A DNA stretch of 64,000 bases, taken from contig CATOTJ020000002.1 in assembly GCA_951813525.2 (NCBI GenBank), positions 1,302,001-1,366,000 of the forward strand. The letters run 5' to 3'. The position numbers and the translations under genes are program-made. The notes beneath the pieces are model-generated. The model was not told where the DNA came from, searched no databases, and saw only the letters and a program-made list of their open reading frames with translations. Positions 9,298-17,986 of this stretch are shown one piece after another (the stretch's first letter is position 1; every line of letters begins with the position of its first letter). Source of the DNA: Thermohalobaculum sp951813525 (lineage in GTDB: Bacteria; Pseudomonadota; Alphaproteobacteria; Rhodobacterales; Rhodobacteraceae).

Positions 9298-10458
9298 ATG
9301 AAACGCGTCTGGCCGATCCTGATCCTGCTCGGCTTTTGTCAGTTCTGCGCGACCTGGGGATCGCTCGCGATTATTGCTGTGCAGGTGGAGATGCGCACCG
9401 GCTTGAGCATTTCAGCCGAGGCCGTCGCAGCGCTCGTATGGGCGTTTTCCTTCTCCCTCGCGCTGGGCGCCCCCATCGCCCAGGCGCTGATCGGTCACTG
9501 GCCCCGTCGGGCGGTGTTGTTCGCCTCCCTCGCCCTGCTCGGATGTTCGGCAACCGCGCTCGGATTCGCGCAATCGTGGGAACAGGCAATGGCGGCGCGC
9601 GTGGCAATGGCCCTTGGCGCTGCGTCCGTTATGCCGACGGCTTCGGTTATCGCATCTTCGCTGGTGACCGAGGCGCAACGCCCCGCTGCGATGTCAGTGG
9701 TTTTCGGCGGCCTTACAGCGGCGCTGGTCATCGCGCTGCCGGTGTCCAGCGCAGTGGCCGAGGCAGCAGGCTGGCGGGCCGCATGGTTCGTCGCCGGTGG
9801 CGCAGCGTTCGCCGCAATGATCGGCGTTGCGATCGGCGTACCTGGCGGCGTTCGCGGCACGCGTGCCTCTCTTTCGGCGATGTTATCGGTGCTCTCTCAC
9901 CGGGCGACAGGGTTGACCATCGCTACCACGGCACTGCTGATCTGCGGCGGTTTCCTGACCTATTCGATGATCGCATTTTGGTTCGTTGAAACCGGTGCAG
10001 CGCCGCGCGCAGCTTTGACATCAGCGCTGCTTGCCTCCGGCATCGCATCAATGATCGGGAATGCGTTTTCTTCGCATATTGTCCGTTTGCTTGGCCGTGA
10101 CGGCACCATCTTGGCCGGGCTTGGGTTCACTGCCGCCTGTTTCTCGATCCTTTGGTTGATCCCGCAATTCCACCTACTCTCGTATCCTGCTTTCGTGTGC
10201 TTTGGCGTCGGCTGGTCGTTGTGCCTTGCGCCCCTGCAGGCCCGATTGATCGAGACAGCCGGTGATCGCGCGCAACTCGCGCTCGCCCTCAATGCGTCGG
10301 CGTTTTTTGGCGGACAGGGTTTGGGCGCAGTCGGCGGCGGCGGCGTTTACGAGATGTTTGGACCGTCGGCATTGCCGTTGGGATCGGTCATCGTCTTGGG
10401 GCTTGCAACCACGATATTCGTGATTTCACGGCGCGAAAGCTCACAGGGTCAGAATTAG
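9298..10458 (+). CDS. MFS transporter
   Basis: The 386-residue protein has about twelve hydrophobic segments. It starts at the ATG at 9298 with MKRVWPILILLGFCQFCATWG; the upstream extension in frame is not hydrophobic and has no homology. A motif-A-like loop follows TM2 (GHWPRRAVLF), and RVAMALGAASVMPTASVIASSL matches the TM4 region of drug/metabolite MFS exporters. The substrate is unknown. It is divergent from the acyl-CoA synthetase and converges on a cyclase gene. No linked regulator was found. Confidence 0.8.
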   Translation: MKRVWPILILLGFCQFCATWGSLAIIAVQVEMRTGLSISAEAVAALVWAFSFSLALGAPIAQALIGHWPRRAVLFASLALLGCSATALGFAQSWEQAMAARVAMALGAASVMPTASVIASSLVTEAQRPAAMSVVFGGLTAALVIALPVSSAVAEAAGWRAAWFVAGGAAFAAMIGVAIGVPGGVRGTRASLSAMLSVLSHRATGLTIATTALLICGGFLTYSMIAFWFVETGAAPRAALTSALLASGIASMIGNAFSSHIVRLLGRDGTILAGLGFTAACFSILWLIPQFHLLSYPAFVCFGVGWSLCLAPLQARLIETAGDRAQLALALNASAFFGGQGLGAVGGGGVYEMFGPSALPLGSVIVLGLATTIFVISRRESSQGQN

Positions 10459-10472
10459 CCAGCATTAACCGG

Positions 10473-11705
10473 CTACGACATGGCCTTGGATTTACCAGCG
10501 GCCCCTCGTGCCAAAGCAAAAACCTCGTGTGGATCGGAAAGGCCCTTAAGGTGAAATTCTCCCTGGCTCTCGAACCGGTCCGAGACCCGTTCGCGAAACA
10601 TCTCTGAAACCAACAGCGTTTGATCCAACGTTCCGCAAAGCGACGCAATGCGGCTGGCCAGATTAACGTCGCGGCCGATTACCGTATAATCTAACCGGGC
10701 GCCCGATCCGACATTGCCATAGGCAACCTCGCCAAAATGCAGCGCAATACCGACATCAAACGGTGTTTCTGCACTTTTAGAATGTTCGCCGACAGATCGA
10801 AGGGAGCCAATGGCCGCCGAAAGCGCGTTTGCACAAACCGTTTCACCGGTTTCTTCAGCGCGAAAGATCGCCAATACGCCGTCACCCATGAACTTCAGGA
10901 CCTCGCCCCCAGACGCCTCGATATGCGGAACCACGCAATCGTAGTAGGCATTCAGCAGCATCGTCGCCTGCTCGGCCTCCATATCCGCCGTCAATTCGGT
11001 GAACCTGCGCATATCAGCGAACAGGATCGCAGACCGGATCTTCATGACCTCGCCGCGATGCACATCGCCGGCCAGAACCCGCTCGTGCGGTCCATCGCCG
11101 ATATACATACGCGTGATCTCGTGGATGATCCGGCGGGTCACCAGGATTTCCTGACACGCTTCAACTGCTGGAAAAACGGCTTTCAGAACGGCAAGGTCCT
11201 CCTGGCTAAAGCCTGCTTCCGACCGGGTCGCAAAACTGAAGCTATTCTTCATTCCCATGGCGGTCGTTGGCATGGAAATGTAATGGACGATGCCATCGGC
11301 TTTGAGGTCCGGGATCACGTTGAAACGATCGTCTGGGGTATCCGGTATCCACAGCTCGATCCATTGACCGGTTCGGTGATTCTCACCTGCAGGAGAGTTT
11401 GCAAAGCCCTCGCCCGAGTTCGACGAGTACGCGAAAGTAAAACTGCGAAGGCCCGTTTCCCGGTCCCATATCCGCACCGAGGCAGCATCTTCTGCATGCA
11501 ACAACCAGACAATCGACGTCATCCGGTCAAGCGGCAAACCGGCCTCGACCAGACGCTCGGCCAGGCCTTTGACAACTTCGTCAGCGTCCGCACTCTTTCG
11601 GCCTGTTCCCAACATATAGTCGGCAACACTCATGGCCGCGATCAGCCGGTCCTGCGGCAGATCGGCTATGGCGCTCGGCGGTCTGTTTCGGTCCCCGTCA
11701 CCCAT
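10473..11705 (-). CDS. Class III adenylate/guanylate cyclase with an N-terminal sensory region
   Basis: The 410-residue protein starts MGDGDRNRPPSAIADLPQDR at the ATG at 11705; an in-frame start at 11786 would add 27 residues. Residues 1-215 form a non-membrane sensory region (VWLLHAEDAASVRIWDRETG, GIVHYISMP) with no domain I can name. The catalytic domain has the metal Asp in SAILFADMRRFTELTAD, Lys and the second metal Asp in VLKFMGDGVLAIF, and the Asn/Arg pair in DYTVIGRDVNLASR, so it should be active as an adenylyl cyclase. There is no membrane segment. It stands alone, converging with the MFS gene. Confidence 0.88.
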   Translation of the reverse strand: MGDGDRNRPPSAIADLPQDRLIAAMSVADYMLGTGRKSADADEVVKGLAERLVEAGLPLDRMTSIVWLLHAEDAASVRIWDRETGLRSFTFAYSSNSGEGFANSPAGENHRTGQWIELWIPDTPDDRFNVIPDLKADGIVHYISMPTTAMGMKNSFSFATRSEAGFSQEDLAVLKAVFPAVEACQEILVTRRIIHEITRMYIGDGPHERVLAGDVHRGEVMKIRSAILFADMRRFTELTADMEAEQATMLLNAYYDCVVPHIEASGGEVLKFMGDGVLAIFRAEETGETVCANALSAAIGSLRSVGEHSKSAETPFDVGIALHFGEVAYGNVGSGARLDYTVIGRDVNLASRIASLCGTLDQTLLVSEMFRERVSDRFESQGEFHLKGLSDPHEVFALARGAAGKSKAMS

Positions 11706-11864
11706 ACCCCCACTGTGACGGGCGCGCGATCCCCGGTCAACGTTGCGCTGGCGCAGGTCAAGGAAGAGCTGGGCCGCCGGAGGCAAAATGGGCTGACAAG
11801 CGACAACGAACTCTTCAATTCATCGTTGCCGGGCGGACAATCAGATCCCGTCGGCCGATGACGC

Positions 11865-12224
11865 CTATGAAAGACGCAACACCATCTCCCAGCGATCCAG
11901 CCCCGGCGCCAGACCGTCGGGCGTGACTTCCAATGCTACAAAACCAAAGCCTTCGTAAAAGCCATGTGTGTGTTGGCTTGTCTCCAGCCCCACCTCGGTC
12001 ACGGATGCCGTCGCGCGCGCAAGCGTCAATCTTGCCTCTGTCAGCAGGGTTCCCAAACCCTGGCGGTGCAGCGCTCGGTCCACCATTCCCCATGCCAATC
12101 GCGCCTGCCCGCTCTTCGTGTCGATGATCAGACCCCCGCAAGCGATCGTCGATCCATTCCGTGTCAAAACCAGATAAGGCCGATCCTCGGCATTGATGGT
12201 TTCGAGATATTCGCAAAAATCCAC
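11865..12224 (-). CDS. GNAT-family N-acetyltransferase, 5' end probably frameshifted
   Basis: The 119-residue reading from a GTG at 12224 covers the GNAT core: YLVLTRNGSTIACGG, then ARLAWGMVDRALHRQGLGTLL with the acetyl-CoA pyrophosphate loop (Arg-x-Gln-Gly-Leu-Gly), and HGFYEGFGFVALE. The frame stays open for 32 more codons upstream (CRPYTPADLSACLAIFDGN), which reads like the normal GNAT N-terminus, and meets a TGA at 12323. An ATG at 12324 lies one base out of frame. Removing one base there would give a natural start, MNVVCRPYTP. The gene is therefore either translated from the internal GTG or inactivated by a one-base insertion. The substrate is unknown. Confidence 0.75.
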   Translation of the reverse strand: MDFCEYLETINAEDRPYLVLTRNGSTIACGGLIIDTKSGQARLAWGMVDRALHRQGLGTLLTEARLTLARATASVTEVGLETSQHTHGFYEGFGFVALEVTPDGLAPGLDRWEMVLRLS

Positions 12225-12434
12225 ACGCTCTTCGGCAGCCAGAAAGGTTGGAACGTTGCCGTCGAAAATGGCCAGACAGGCAGAAAGGTCGGCGGGTGTA
12301 TAGGGCCGGCAGACAACAGTTCATATCGCAAACCGTACCGCGACCGCTGCCAATTTGCTAAACATCAACTCGGTCCTGAAGGTCGTGTAAATTCAGCCTT
12401 CCGGTCAACAAACGTCCCAACGACAGACCTGCGA

Positions 12435-12950
12435 TCAAAATGCATCGACAGACAGGGTCGGCGCCAGTTCACTTGAGATGATCGCGAAGGGAGAGATGAG
12501 ATGGTCGATCATCAGAATCCCATCCAGGTGATCAATCTCATGCTGAACCAGTTCGGCGAGGGTAAAGTCTAATTCGTTGAATGTCCGCGGCTGACACTCT
12601 TGATCAAGGCACCGAAAACTGATCGAGGCGGCGCGCCGCACGCCAATACAAGTTCCGGGCAGACTAAAACAGTCATCCCATATTCGGCGTTGCTCGACCG
12701 ATGCCCAGGTGATTTCAGGATTTACACCAACGAAACGCCCCAAATCACAGTCAAACGCGATCATGCGATGCACAGAGCCGATCTGAGGACCTGCAAGCGC
12801 CCGCCCAAACCCCAGACGCCGCTGCGCTTCGTCCAGCGTATCAAGCAAATCGATCGCATCCTGACGCCATGCATCAGATGTCACATCAACGTTTTGCGCG
12901 ACAGATCTAAGACGCGGGTCTCCGAATTTGACAATCTCCCGGACCGGCAT
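12435..12950 (-). CDS. Peptide-deformylase-like protein, divergent
   Basis: The 171-residue product has the peptide deformylase order of motifs, but altered. GFGRALAGPQIG stands for the usual GxGxAAxQ, DDCFSLPG for EGCLS (metal Cys kept), and QHEIDHLDGIL for HEMDHL (both metal His and the catalytic Glu kept). Deformylases remove the N-formyl group from nascent proteins. The changed first two motifs suggest a paralogue rather than the housekeeping enzyme. The start at 12950 (MPVREIVKFGDPRLR) matches the family; an ATG at 12974 adds eight residues. It lies 58 bases downstream of the aminotransferase on the same strand. Confidence 0.8.
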   Translation of the reverse strand: MPVREIVKFGDPRLRSVAQNVDVTSDAWRQDAIDLLDTLDEAQRRLGFGRALAGPQIGSVHRMIAFDCDLGRFVGVNPEITWASVEQRRIWDDCFSLPGTCIGVRRAASISFRCLDQECQPRTFNELDFTLAELVQHEIDHLDGILMIDHLISPFAIISSELAPTLSVDAF

Positions 12951-13008
12951 TTTTCCCCCAACCGAAATTGGCATTGATCGTCTGGCGCCCGACCGGAAGG
13001 ACAGGTGC

Positions 13009-14364
13009 TCAGGCGGCGGCCAGTCCAGCGTCCAATGCCGACAGGATGGTTTGCACGTCGTCCGACGTCAAAACCAATGGCGGCGACAAGATAATGTTGG
13101 GGCCGGAGATGCGGATCATAACGCCCGCCTCGTAGGTCGCCTGATGGACAAGCGCGATCCGGTCTTTGTCGATAGGCGCCTTGGTCGCGCGATCGCCAAC
13201 CAACTCCAGTGCACACATCAGTCCATGACCACCGCGCACATCGCCAACGATTTCGTGGCGATCCATCAACGCCTTCAGCCCGGTAAACATTTCCGCGCCG
13301 CGGGGACCTGCATTTTCATGCGGGCGCAGACGCTCGGTTTCTTCCAGACAGGCCACGGCCGCTGCCGCTCCGACAGGGTGCCCGGAATAAGTATATCCAG
13401 ACCCGATTGCAGCGCGGCCCGTCTCGTCCTGCTCGAACACTTCAGCCACTGCATCTGCAACCATGACGGCGCCAAACGGAAAATACCCGTTGGTGATCGC
13501 CTTCGCGGTCGTCATCAGATCAGGTTGAACGCCCCAATGCCGCGACCCTGTCCAGTCGCCGGTGCGACCGAAAGCCGTGATGACCTCGTCTGCGATCAGA
13601 AGAATGCCGTTTCGCGAGCAGATCTCGCGCACGCCCGGCATGAAGCTTTCGTGCGGCACGATCACCCCGCCTGCCCCCAGGACCGGCTCCATGATAAAGG
13701 CTGCAATCGTCCCGGCGCCTTGGAACGCAATTTCGTCTTCCAACGCCGACAGGCACAATCCCGCCAAGCGTTCCGGGTCGGTCTCGCCAAACGGGTTTCG
13801 ATAGGCATAGGGCGCGGGTATGTGAAAGCAGCCCGGCATCAGGGGTTCGTACTGTGTCCGGAAATTGGCGTTCCCATTCACTGACGCGCCCAGTGTGTGC
13901 GTGCCGTGATATCCCTTTTTCAGGCTCAGATACTTAACGCGGGCGCCGTCGCCACGAACCTTGTGGTACTGACGCGCCAGACGCAGCGCGATCTCGACGC
14001 TGTCCGATCCGCCGGATGTGAAAAATGCCCGGCTCAACCCGTCGGGCTCGAAAAAGTTCCGCAACATCCACGAAAGTTCGATCACCTTGTCATTCGAAGT
14101 ACCTCTGAAGGTCGAATAGTATGGCAGCGCATCCAATTGCGCGGAAATCGCCGCCTTCACAGGCGCGCAGGAATATCCGAGGTTCACATTCCAAAGGCCA
14201 CCGACCGCATCGATGGTCTGGTGCCCGTCGATATCAGTGACCCGTACGCCCTCGCCGCCCGATATGATCGTCGGCGGCCCGGCCAGCATCTCGCCCGGAT
14301 GCGCCATCGGGTGCCACATATGCCGTGCGTTGTTTTCCTTAAGAAAATTCGTGTCTTTCATCAC
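13009..14364 (-). CDS. Class III (omega) aminotransferase
   Basis: The 451-residue product is a PLP-dependent fold-type I enzyme. Motifs are HMWHPM near the start, the FFTSGGSDSVEIALRLARQYH substrate/cofactor block, GYHGTHTLGAS, the FIMEPVLGAGGVIVP block, LLIADEVITAFGRTG with the PLP-binding Asp, and TTAKAITNGYFPFGAVMV with the Schiff-base Lys. It resembles beta-alanine/omega-amino acid:pyruvate aminotransferases of the aspartate-aminotransferase-family class III group. The amino donor is not defined by the sequence. It follows the SDR and TIGR03084-like genes on the same strand. Confidence 0.9.
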   Translation of the reverse strand: MMKDTNFLKENNARHMWHPMAHPGEMLAGPPTIISGGEGVRVTDIDGHQTIDAVGGLWNVNLGYSCAPVKAAISAQLDALPYYSTFRGTSNDKVIELSWMLRNFFEPDGLSRAFFTSGGSDSVEIALRLARQYHKVRGDGARVKYLSLKKGYHGTHTLGASVNGNANFRTQYEPLMPGCFHIPAPYAYRNPFGETDPERLAGLCLSALEDEIAFQGAGTIAAFIMEPVLGAGGVIVPHESFMPGVREICSRNGILLIADEVITAFGRTGDWTGSRHWGVQPDLMTTAKAITNGYFPFGAVMVADAVAEVFEQDETGRAAIGSGYTYSGHPVGAAAAVACLEETERLRPHENAGPRGAEMFTGLKALMDRHEIVGDVRGGHGLMCALELVGDRATKAPIDKDRIALVHQATYEAGVMIRISGPNIILSPPLVLTSDDVQTILSALDAGLAAA

Positions 14365-14457
14365 CTTGCTCCCCTATCGGTCAGCGGCATCGCCCGGCGG
14401 GCCTTGATCTGCTCGCAGTCCCAATGGCCCCGTACAATCACCGCAGGGGATGATCGG

Positions 14458-15210
14458 TCAACCACCCAGATACAGCCCGCCATTCACATGCAAGATCTGG
14501 CCAGTCATATAGCCCTGTTCAGGATGACACAGAAACTCGACTGCCGATGCGATCTCGTCCACGCGGCCGCGTCTGGCGACCGGCGGCGGCGCCCCCATCT
14601 CCGGCAATGCACCAGCTGAAGCAGGGCGTATCGTTTCGATAGCGCCGGGCGCGACCATGTTGACCGTAATTCCCGCACCGGCAAACTCCGCCGCAAGGGC
14701 ACGGGTCAATCCCGTCAACCCCGCCTTGGCAGTCAGGTTATTGGCCCGATCACGCAAACCGACATGCCAGGATACCCCGCCCAGCGTCACGATCCGCCCC
14801 CATCCGGCGGCGGCCATTCCCGGAAGCACTGCCTGCGCAAGATGAAAGGTGCCGTCCAACGAAATATCGATCACCCGCCGCCAGGCGGCATAGTCCATTT
14901 CCAGAAACCGAACCTGGCCACGCGCCGATGCGTTGCAGACCAAAATATCGATCGGGCCAAACCGATCCTGCGCAGCATCCACCATCTCGGCCACTGCCTC
15001 GGCATCGGTGACATCGGTTAATGCTGCCATAGCAGTGCCGCCTGATGCTTCAATCTCGCCCACAACGGCCTCGGCAGCGGTCCGGTCCTGGACGGCGTTG
15101 ACAACGATATTGGCGCCGGCAGCTGCCAGACGCGTCGCGATCGACCGGCCGATGTTCCGCGCCGCACCGGTAATCAAAGCAGTCCGGCCAATCAGATCCC
15201 GGTCAGGCAT
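14458..15210 (-). CDS. SDR-family protein lacking the catalytic Tyr
   Basis: The 250-residue Rossmann protein has the cofactor loop ALITGAARNIGRSIA and CNASARG in place of NNAG. It has a Ser-containing strand, IVTLGGVSWHVG. The active-site helix reads RANNLTAKAGLTGLTRALA: the Lys is present, but the residue four before it is Asn instead of the usual Tyr. The C-terminus is GYMTGQILHVNGGLYLGG. The start at 15210 overlaps the stop of the upstream TIGR03084-like gene by eight bases, so the pair is coupled. It may be a reductase variant using another acid, or a non-redox family member. Confidence 0.82.
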   Translation of the reverse strand: MPDRDLIGRTALITGAARNIGRSIATRLAAAGANIVVNAVQDRTAAEAVVGEIEASGGTAMAALTDVTDAEAVAEMVDAAQDRFGPIDILVCNASARGQVRFLEMDYAAWRRVIDISLDGTFHLAQAVLPGMAAAGWGRIVTLGGVSWHVGLRDRANNLTAKAGLTGLTRALAAEFAGAGITVNMVAPGAIETIRPASAGALPEMGAPPPVARRGRVDEIASAVEFLCHPEQGYMTGQILHVNGGLYLGG

Positions 15211-16006
15211 CTGCCTTGACCCTTGTGCCCGGCGCTGGCGGATCGTTCGGCGCTCCGGCAAAGCACTGGGCAATCGCCATCCAACGAACAGCATTCTGAC
15301 CCGTCACCGACAAATCGGTATCGGCGATGTTGCGCGTCTGCGCGACCACCTGACAATACGCGGCTGCCGCCCCCTCGACCTGTTCGGTCTCGGACACCGC
15401 GCCCCATTCCCATATCTCTCCGGATGGTGCCGTCAGACGGACATAAGGCATCGGTTCGGGTACGGGTTCGCTGCGGTTCACAAAGGTCCAGCCATAGGTT
15501 GACACCCCCAGATGCGCAATATTTCGCAGCCGATCGCCTTCCTTTCGATCCAAGCCCAGCACATCGAACACTTCCTGCCCATGCGCCCAGGTCTCCATCT
15601 GACGGGCCGTGATCGAGGATCGCATCGACATATCCGGCCCTGCCCATTTGACCCGCGCCTTCGGATCCGCCGCCGACCAGCGCAGCGCCATGTCCAGATA
15701 AGCCGCGCGCCAGGCGGCACGCAGTTCCTGGCCCTTCAGCCCACCCAACATTTCGTCCGTTGGTCCGACCATCGAACTGCCGTTCTCGGCCATCATCGCC
15801 CGCAAGCGCCCATAATCAGTCTGAAACCGCTCTGGCTGAAACGCCGAATAGTCGGCCATCAGATTGAAGAAATGCAGATGTTGCAGCACATGGTTCAGTG
15901 TCCAGTCCTTGAACAACGTCACGCGATAGAAATCGGCCTCATCCAGCGGTGTCAGCGCTGCGTTCAAAACCTCGCACTCTTCGATGAAATCAGCGACTTG
16001 CTGCAT
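15203..16006 (-). CDS. TIGR03084-like metal-binding (DinB/MDMPI-type) protein
   Basis: The 267-residue product resembles the TIGR03084 family, which belongs to the DinB/mycothiol-dependent maleylpyruvate isomerase fold. An N-terminal helix bundle has the candidate metal residues in WTLNHVLQHLHFFN and later WAHGQEVFDVLG, and the C-terminal domain is GYTWTFVNR-like (YGWTFVNRSEPVP). The start at 16006 is supported by GGGAGGG at a normal distance; the longer frame to 16078 is only Lys/Arg-rich. It is the first gene of an operon with the SDR and probably the aminotransferase. Its enzymatic role is not established. Confidence 0.75.
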   Translation of the reverse strand: MQQVADFIEECEVLNAALTPLDEADFYRVTLFKDWTLNHVLQHLHFFNLMADYSAFQPERFQTDYGRLRAMMAENGSSMVGPTDEMLGGLKGQELRAAWRAAYLDMALRWSAADPKARVKWAGPDMSMRSSITARQMETWAHGQEVFDVLGLDRKEGDRLRNIAHLGVSTYGWTFVNRSEPVPEPMPYVRLTAPSGEIWEWGAVSETEQVEGAAAAYCQVVAQTRNIADTDLSVTGQNAVRWMAIAQCFAGAPNDPPAPGTRVKADA

Positions 16007-16210
16007 CAAACCCTCCCTGGAGGCGGCGGCGTCCGGCCGTCTCTTTCTCTTCAACCTCGAAGCCATCTCTGCGGCCACATCAGCGCTTCGTTGGCCCGCG
16101 CATCCATTGTGACCCAGTTACCACCGCGCGATTACCCCGTTCCAGCTTGACCGGACCGGCTCCATCTTGTTGGCATGGTCGCCACACCATCACAAGCAGG
16201 GGCAACACAC

Positions 16211-16990
16211 ATGACCAATCTCTTCACCCTTGACGGCAAGGTCGCCCTTGTCACCGGCGGAAATGGCGGCATCGGCTTGGGCATGGCCCAGGCGATGGCC
16301 AAGGCTGGCGCCCGCATCGCCATTTGGGGCACGAATTCGGACAAGAATGCAGCCGCCATCGAAACGTTGCGCGCCCATACCGATGCAGAGGCCTGGACCT
16401 GCAACGTCGCCGATGCGTCCGAGGTTAAAGCCCGCATGGCTGATACGATTGCCCATTTCGGCCGCCTTGACGGCTGCTTCGCCAACGCAGGGGTCTCGGG
16501 CCGGGGCAACAAGTCATATCTTGATATCGACGAAGATGAATGGCGCCGGATGATGTCGATCAATCTGGACGGTGTTCACTACACCTATCAGGCCGCGCTG
16601 CGTCACATGGTCGAGCGCGCAGAAAACGGCGATCCGGGTGGGCGCCTTGCCTGCGTCTCTTCCCTCGCTTCGGTTTCGGGCGCCGCACGATCCGAACACT
16701 ATGCTGCAACCAAGGGCGCTCTGAACGCGATGACCTATGCTCTAAGCGTCGAATTTGCCCGCTACGACATCACTGCCAACGCGATCCTGCCCGGCTGGAT
16801 CGCCACGGACATGACTGCGAACGCCACATCGAACGAGAAATTTCAGCAAAATGTCGGCACCCGTATTCCTGCACGGCGTTGGGGAACGCCGGACGATTTT
16901 GGTGGGATCGCGGTCTATCTAATGAGCGATGCATCCAGCTACCACACAGGTCAGACGATCATGATCGATGGCGGCTACTGGCGATTCTGA
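16211..16990 (+). CDS. SDR-family oxidoreductase
   Basis: This 259-residue classical SDR has VALVTGGNGGIGLGMA (cofactor loop), WTCNVADASEV, CFANAGVSG, the catalytic Ser in ACVSSLASVSG, the Tyr and Lys in EHYAATKGALNAM, and the PGWIATDM loop after the active site. The C-terminus is HTGQTIMIDGGYW. Absence of an acidic residue after the second beta strand (IWGTNSDKN) leaves NAD versus NADP use open. The start at 16211 (MTNLFTLDGK) is preferred over an in-frame ATG 36 bases earlier. It is divergent from the TIGR03084-like operon, and a strong terminator follows. Confidence 0.88.
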   Translation: MTNLFTLDGKVALVTGGNGGIGLGMAQAMAKAGARIAIWGTNSDKNAAAIETLRAHTDAEAWTCNVADASEVKARMADTIAHFGRLDGCFANAGVSGRGNKSYLDIDEDEWRRMMSINLDGVHYTYQAALRHMVERAENGDPGGRLACVSSLASVSGAARSEHYAATKGALNAMTYALSVEFARYDITANAILPGWIATDMTANATSNEKFQQNVGTRIPARRWGTPDDFGGIAVYLMSDASSYHTGQTIMIDGGYWRF

Positions 16991-17023
16991 TGCGGACTGA
17001 CAGGTGTGGACCCGGACAAAATA

Positions 17024-17050
17024 AAGACGCGCCCATCTCGGGCGCGTCTT
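17024..17050 (+). terminator. Hairpin terminator between SDR and repeat lipoprotein genes
   Basis: An 11-bp perfect stem (AAGACGCGCCC with GGGCGCGTCTT) closes the loop ATCTC. It lies 34 bases after the SDR stop and 35 bases beyond the end of the convergent lipoprotein gene. The flanking A/T-runs are short, so it may work in both directions. Confidence 0.7.
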
Positions 17051-17084
17051 CGTTACCTCGACAGAGCCTAAAGTTTGTATCGAA

Positions 17085-17710
17085 CTAGCAAGCGGGATCC
17101 AGCGGATTCTTCAGGCAATACGGCGATGTGCCTCCTGTTCCGCCCGTACCGCCCGTTCCACCGGCCGTAACGGATCCGCCACTGCCGCCACCGGTCACAC
17201 CTGTCGTGCCGGTGCCAGTGCTGCATGTCGGATCCAGCGGATTGCGGCGGCAATAGGCCGTGGTCCCACCGGTACCGCCGGTCGTGGTCGTCGTGGTCGT
17301 CGTGGTTCCACCGGTGCCACCAGTGCTGCAGGTCGGATCAAGTGGATTTCTGCGGCAATAGGCACTCGTCCCGCCCGTGCCACCGGTCCCGCCGGTCACA
17401 GACGTTGTACCGCTGCCGCCGCAGACAGGATCATTGGGATTTCTCCGGCAATATGCCGCTGTCCCGGCAGCGCCTCCGGTCACCGCAGTGGTCGTGCCAC
17501 CGGTCCCGCCAGTTCCACCGGTGCCAGCAGTTCCGCCGGTACCACCTGTGCCGCAAGTTGGGTCAAGCGGGTTTTTCCGGCAATACGCCGACGTTCCACC
17601 CTTGGTGCCACCGGTCCCACCGGTTGTCCCGCCGCCGCCGCAGGTCGGATCCAACGGGTTCTTTCGGCAATACGCCGAGGTCCCACCAGTCCCACCCGTT
17701 CCGCCGGTGA
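17085..17710 (-). repeat. Six-copy peptide-coding repeat (YCRxNPxDPxC modules)
   Basis: Six degenerate copies of a roughly 40-base unit encode the Cys modules. Each begins near a GGCAATA-type run on the plus strand and includes GTCGGATCCAACGGGTT-like sequence, separated by 30-90 bases of ACCGGTxCCxCCGGT triplet-rich linker. Spacing is irregular, so copies arose by duplication with linker expansion or contraction. Confidence 0.8.
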
Positions 17711-17825
17711 TGCCAGTCGACCCCTGATTGACAGGCTGCGCAGGCGGACAGGCGGCGGTCAGCATCAAGATACCGACCGACCCAGCCGCGATCGCAACTG
17801 ACCGAATTCGTTCAAGTGACATCAT
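17085..17825 (-). CDS. Putative lipoprotein with six Tyr-Cys-x-x-Asn-Pro-x-Asp-Pro-x-Cys repeats
   Basis: The 246-residue product starts MMSLERIRSVAIAAGSVGIL and has a lipobox-like LMLTAAC at residues 20-26, so it is probably lipidated and exported. The rest alternates Gly/Thr-rich linkers (TGGTGGTGGT and a Thr9 run) with six copies of a 13-residue module of the form (S/T/A)(A/P)YCRKNPLDPTC, the last one ending the protein. The variable positions are few: Arg-Lys or Arg-Arg or Leu-Lys, and Leu or Asn before Asp-Pro. Each module has two Cys seven residues apart, which could pair or bind a metal. I do not recognise the family. It is monocistronic. Confidence 0.75.
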   Translation of the reverse strand: MMSLERIRSVAIAAGSVGILMLTAACPPAQPVNQGSTGITGGTGGTGGTSAYCRKNPLDPTCGGGGTTGGTGGTKGGTSAYCRKNPLDPTCGTGGTGGTAGTGGTGGTGGTTTAVTGGAAGTAAYCRRNPNDPVCGGSGTTSVTGGTGGTGGTSAYCRRNPLDPTCSTGGTGGTTTTTTTTTGGTGGTTAYCRRNPLDPTCSTGTGTTGVTGGGSGGSVTAGGTGGTGGTGGTSPYCLKNPLDPAC

Positions 17826-17986
17826 CTGAATAATCCTCGATTTTTATCCGCAAGCATTGGCCGATTGTATCCTGCCGTGACCGAGACCGGTCACGAATGA
17901 ACACCGTCCGCGATCTAACACCTTGCGACGCCTTGCGGCACACTGAATAACCGTGACCCGACCAACTCGTCGCTTAGGACAAGCCG

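Noticed and set aside
17225..17727. Plus-strand frames rich in Val-Pro-Pro opposite the Cys-repeat lipoprotein
   Set aside because: They are translations of the complementary GGT/ACC linker triplets; the minus-strand frame has a lipobox and conserved Cys modules.
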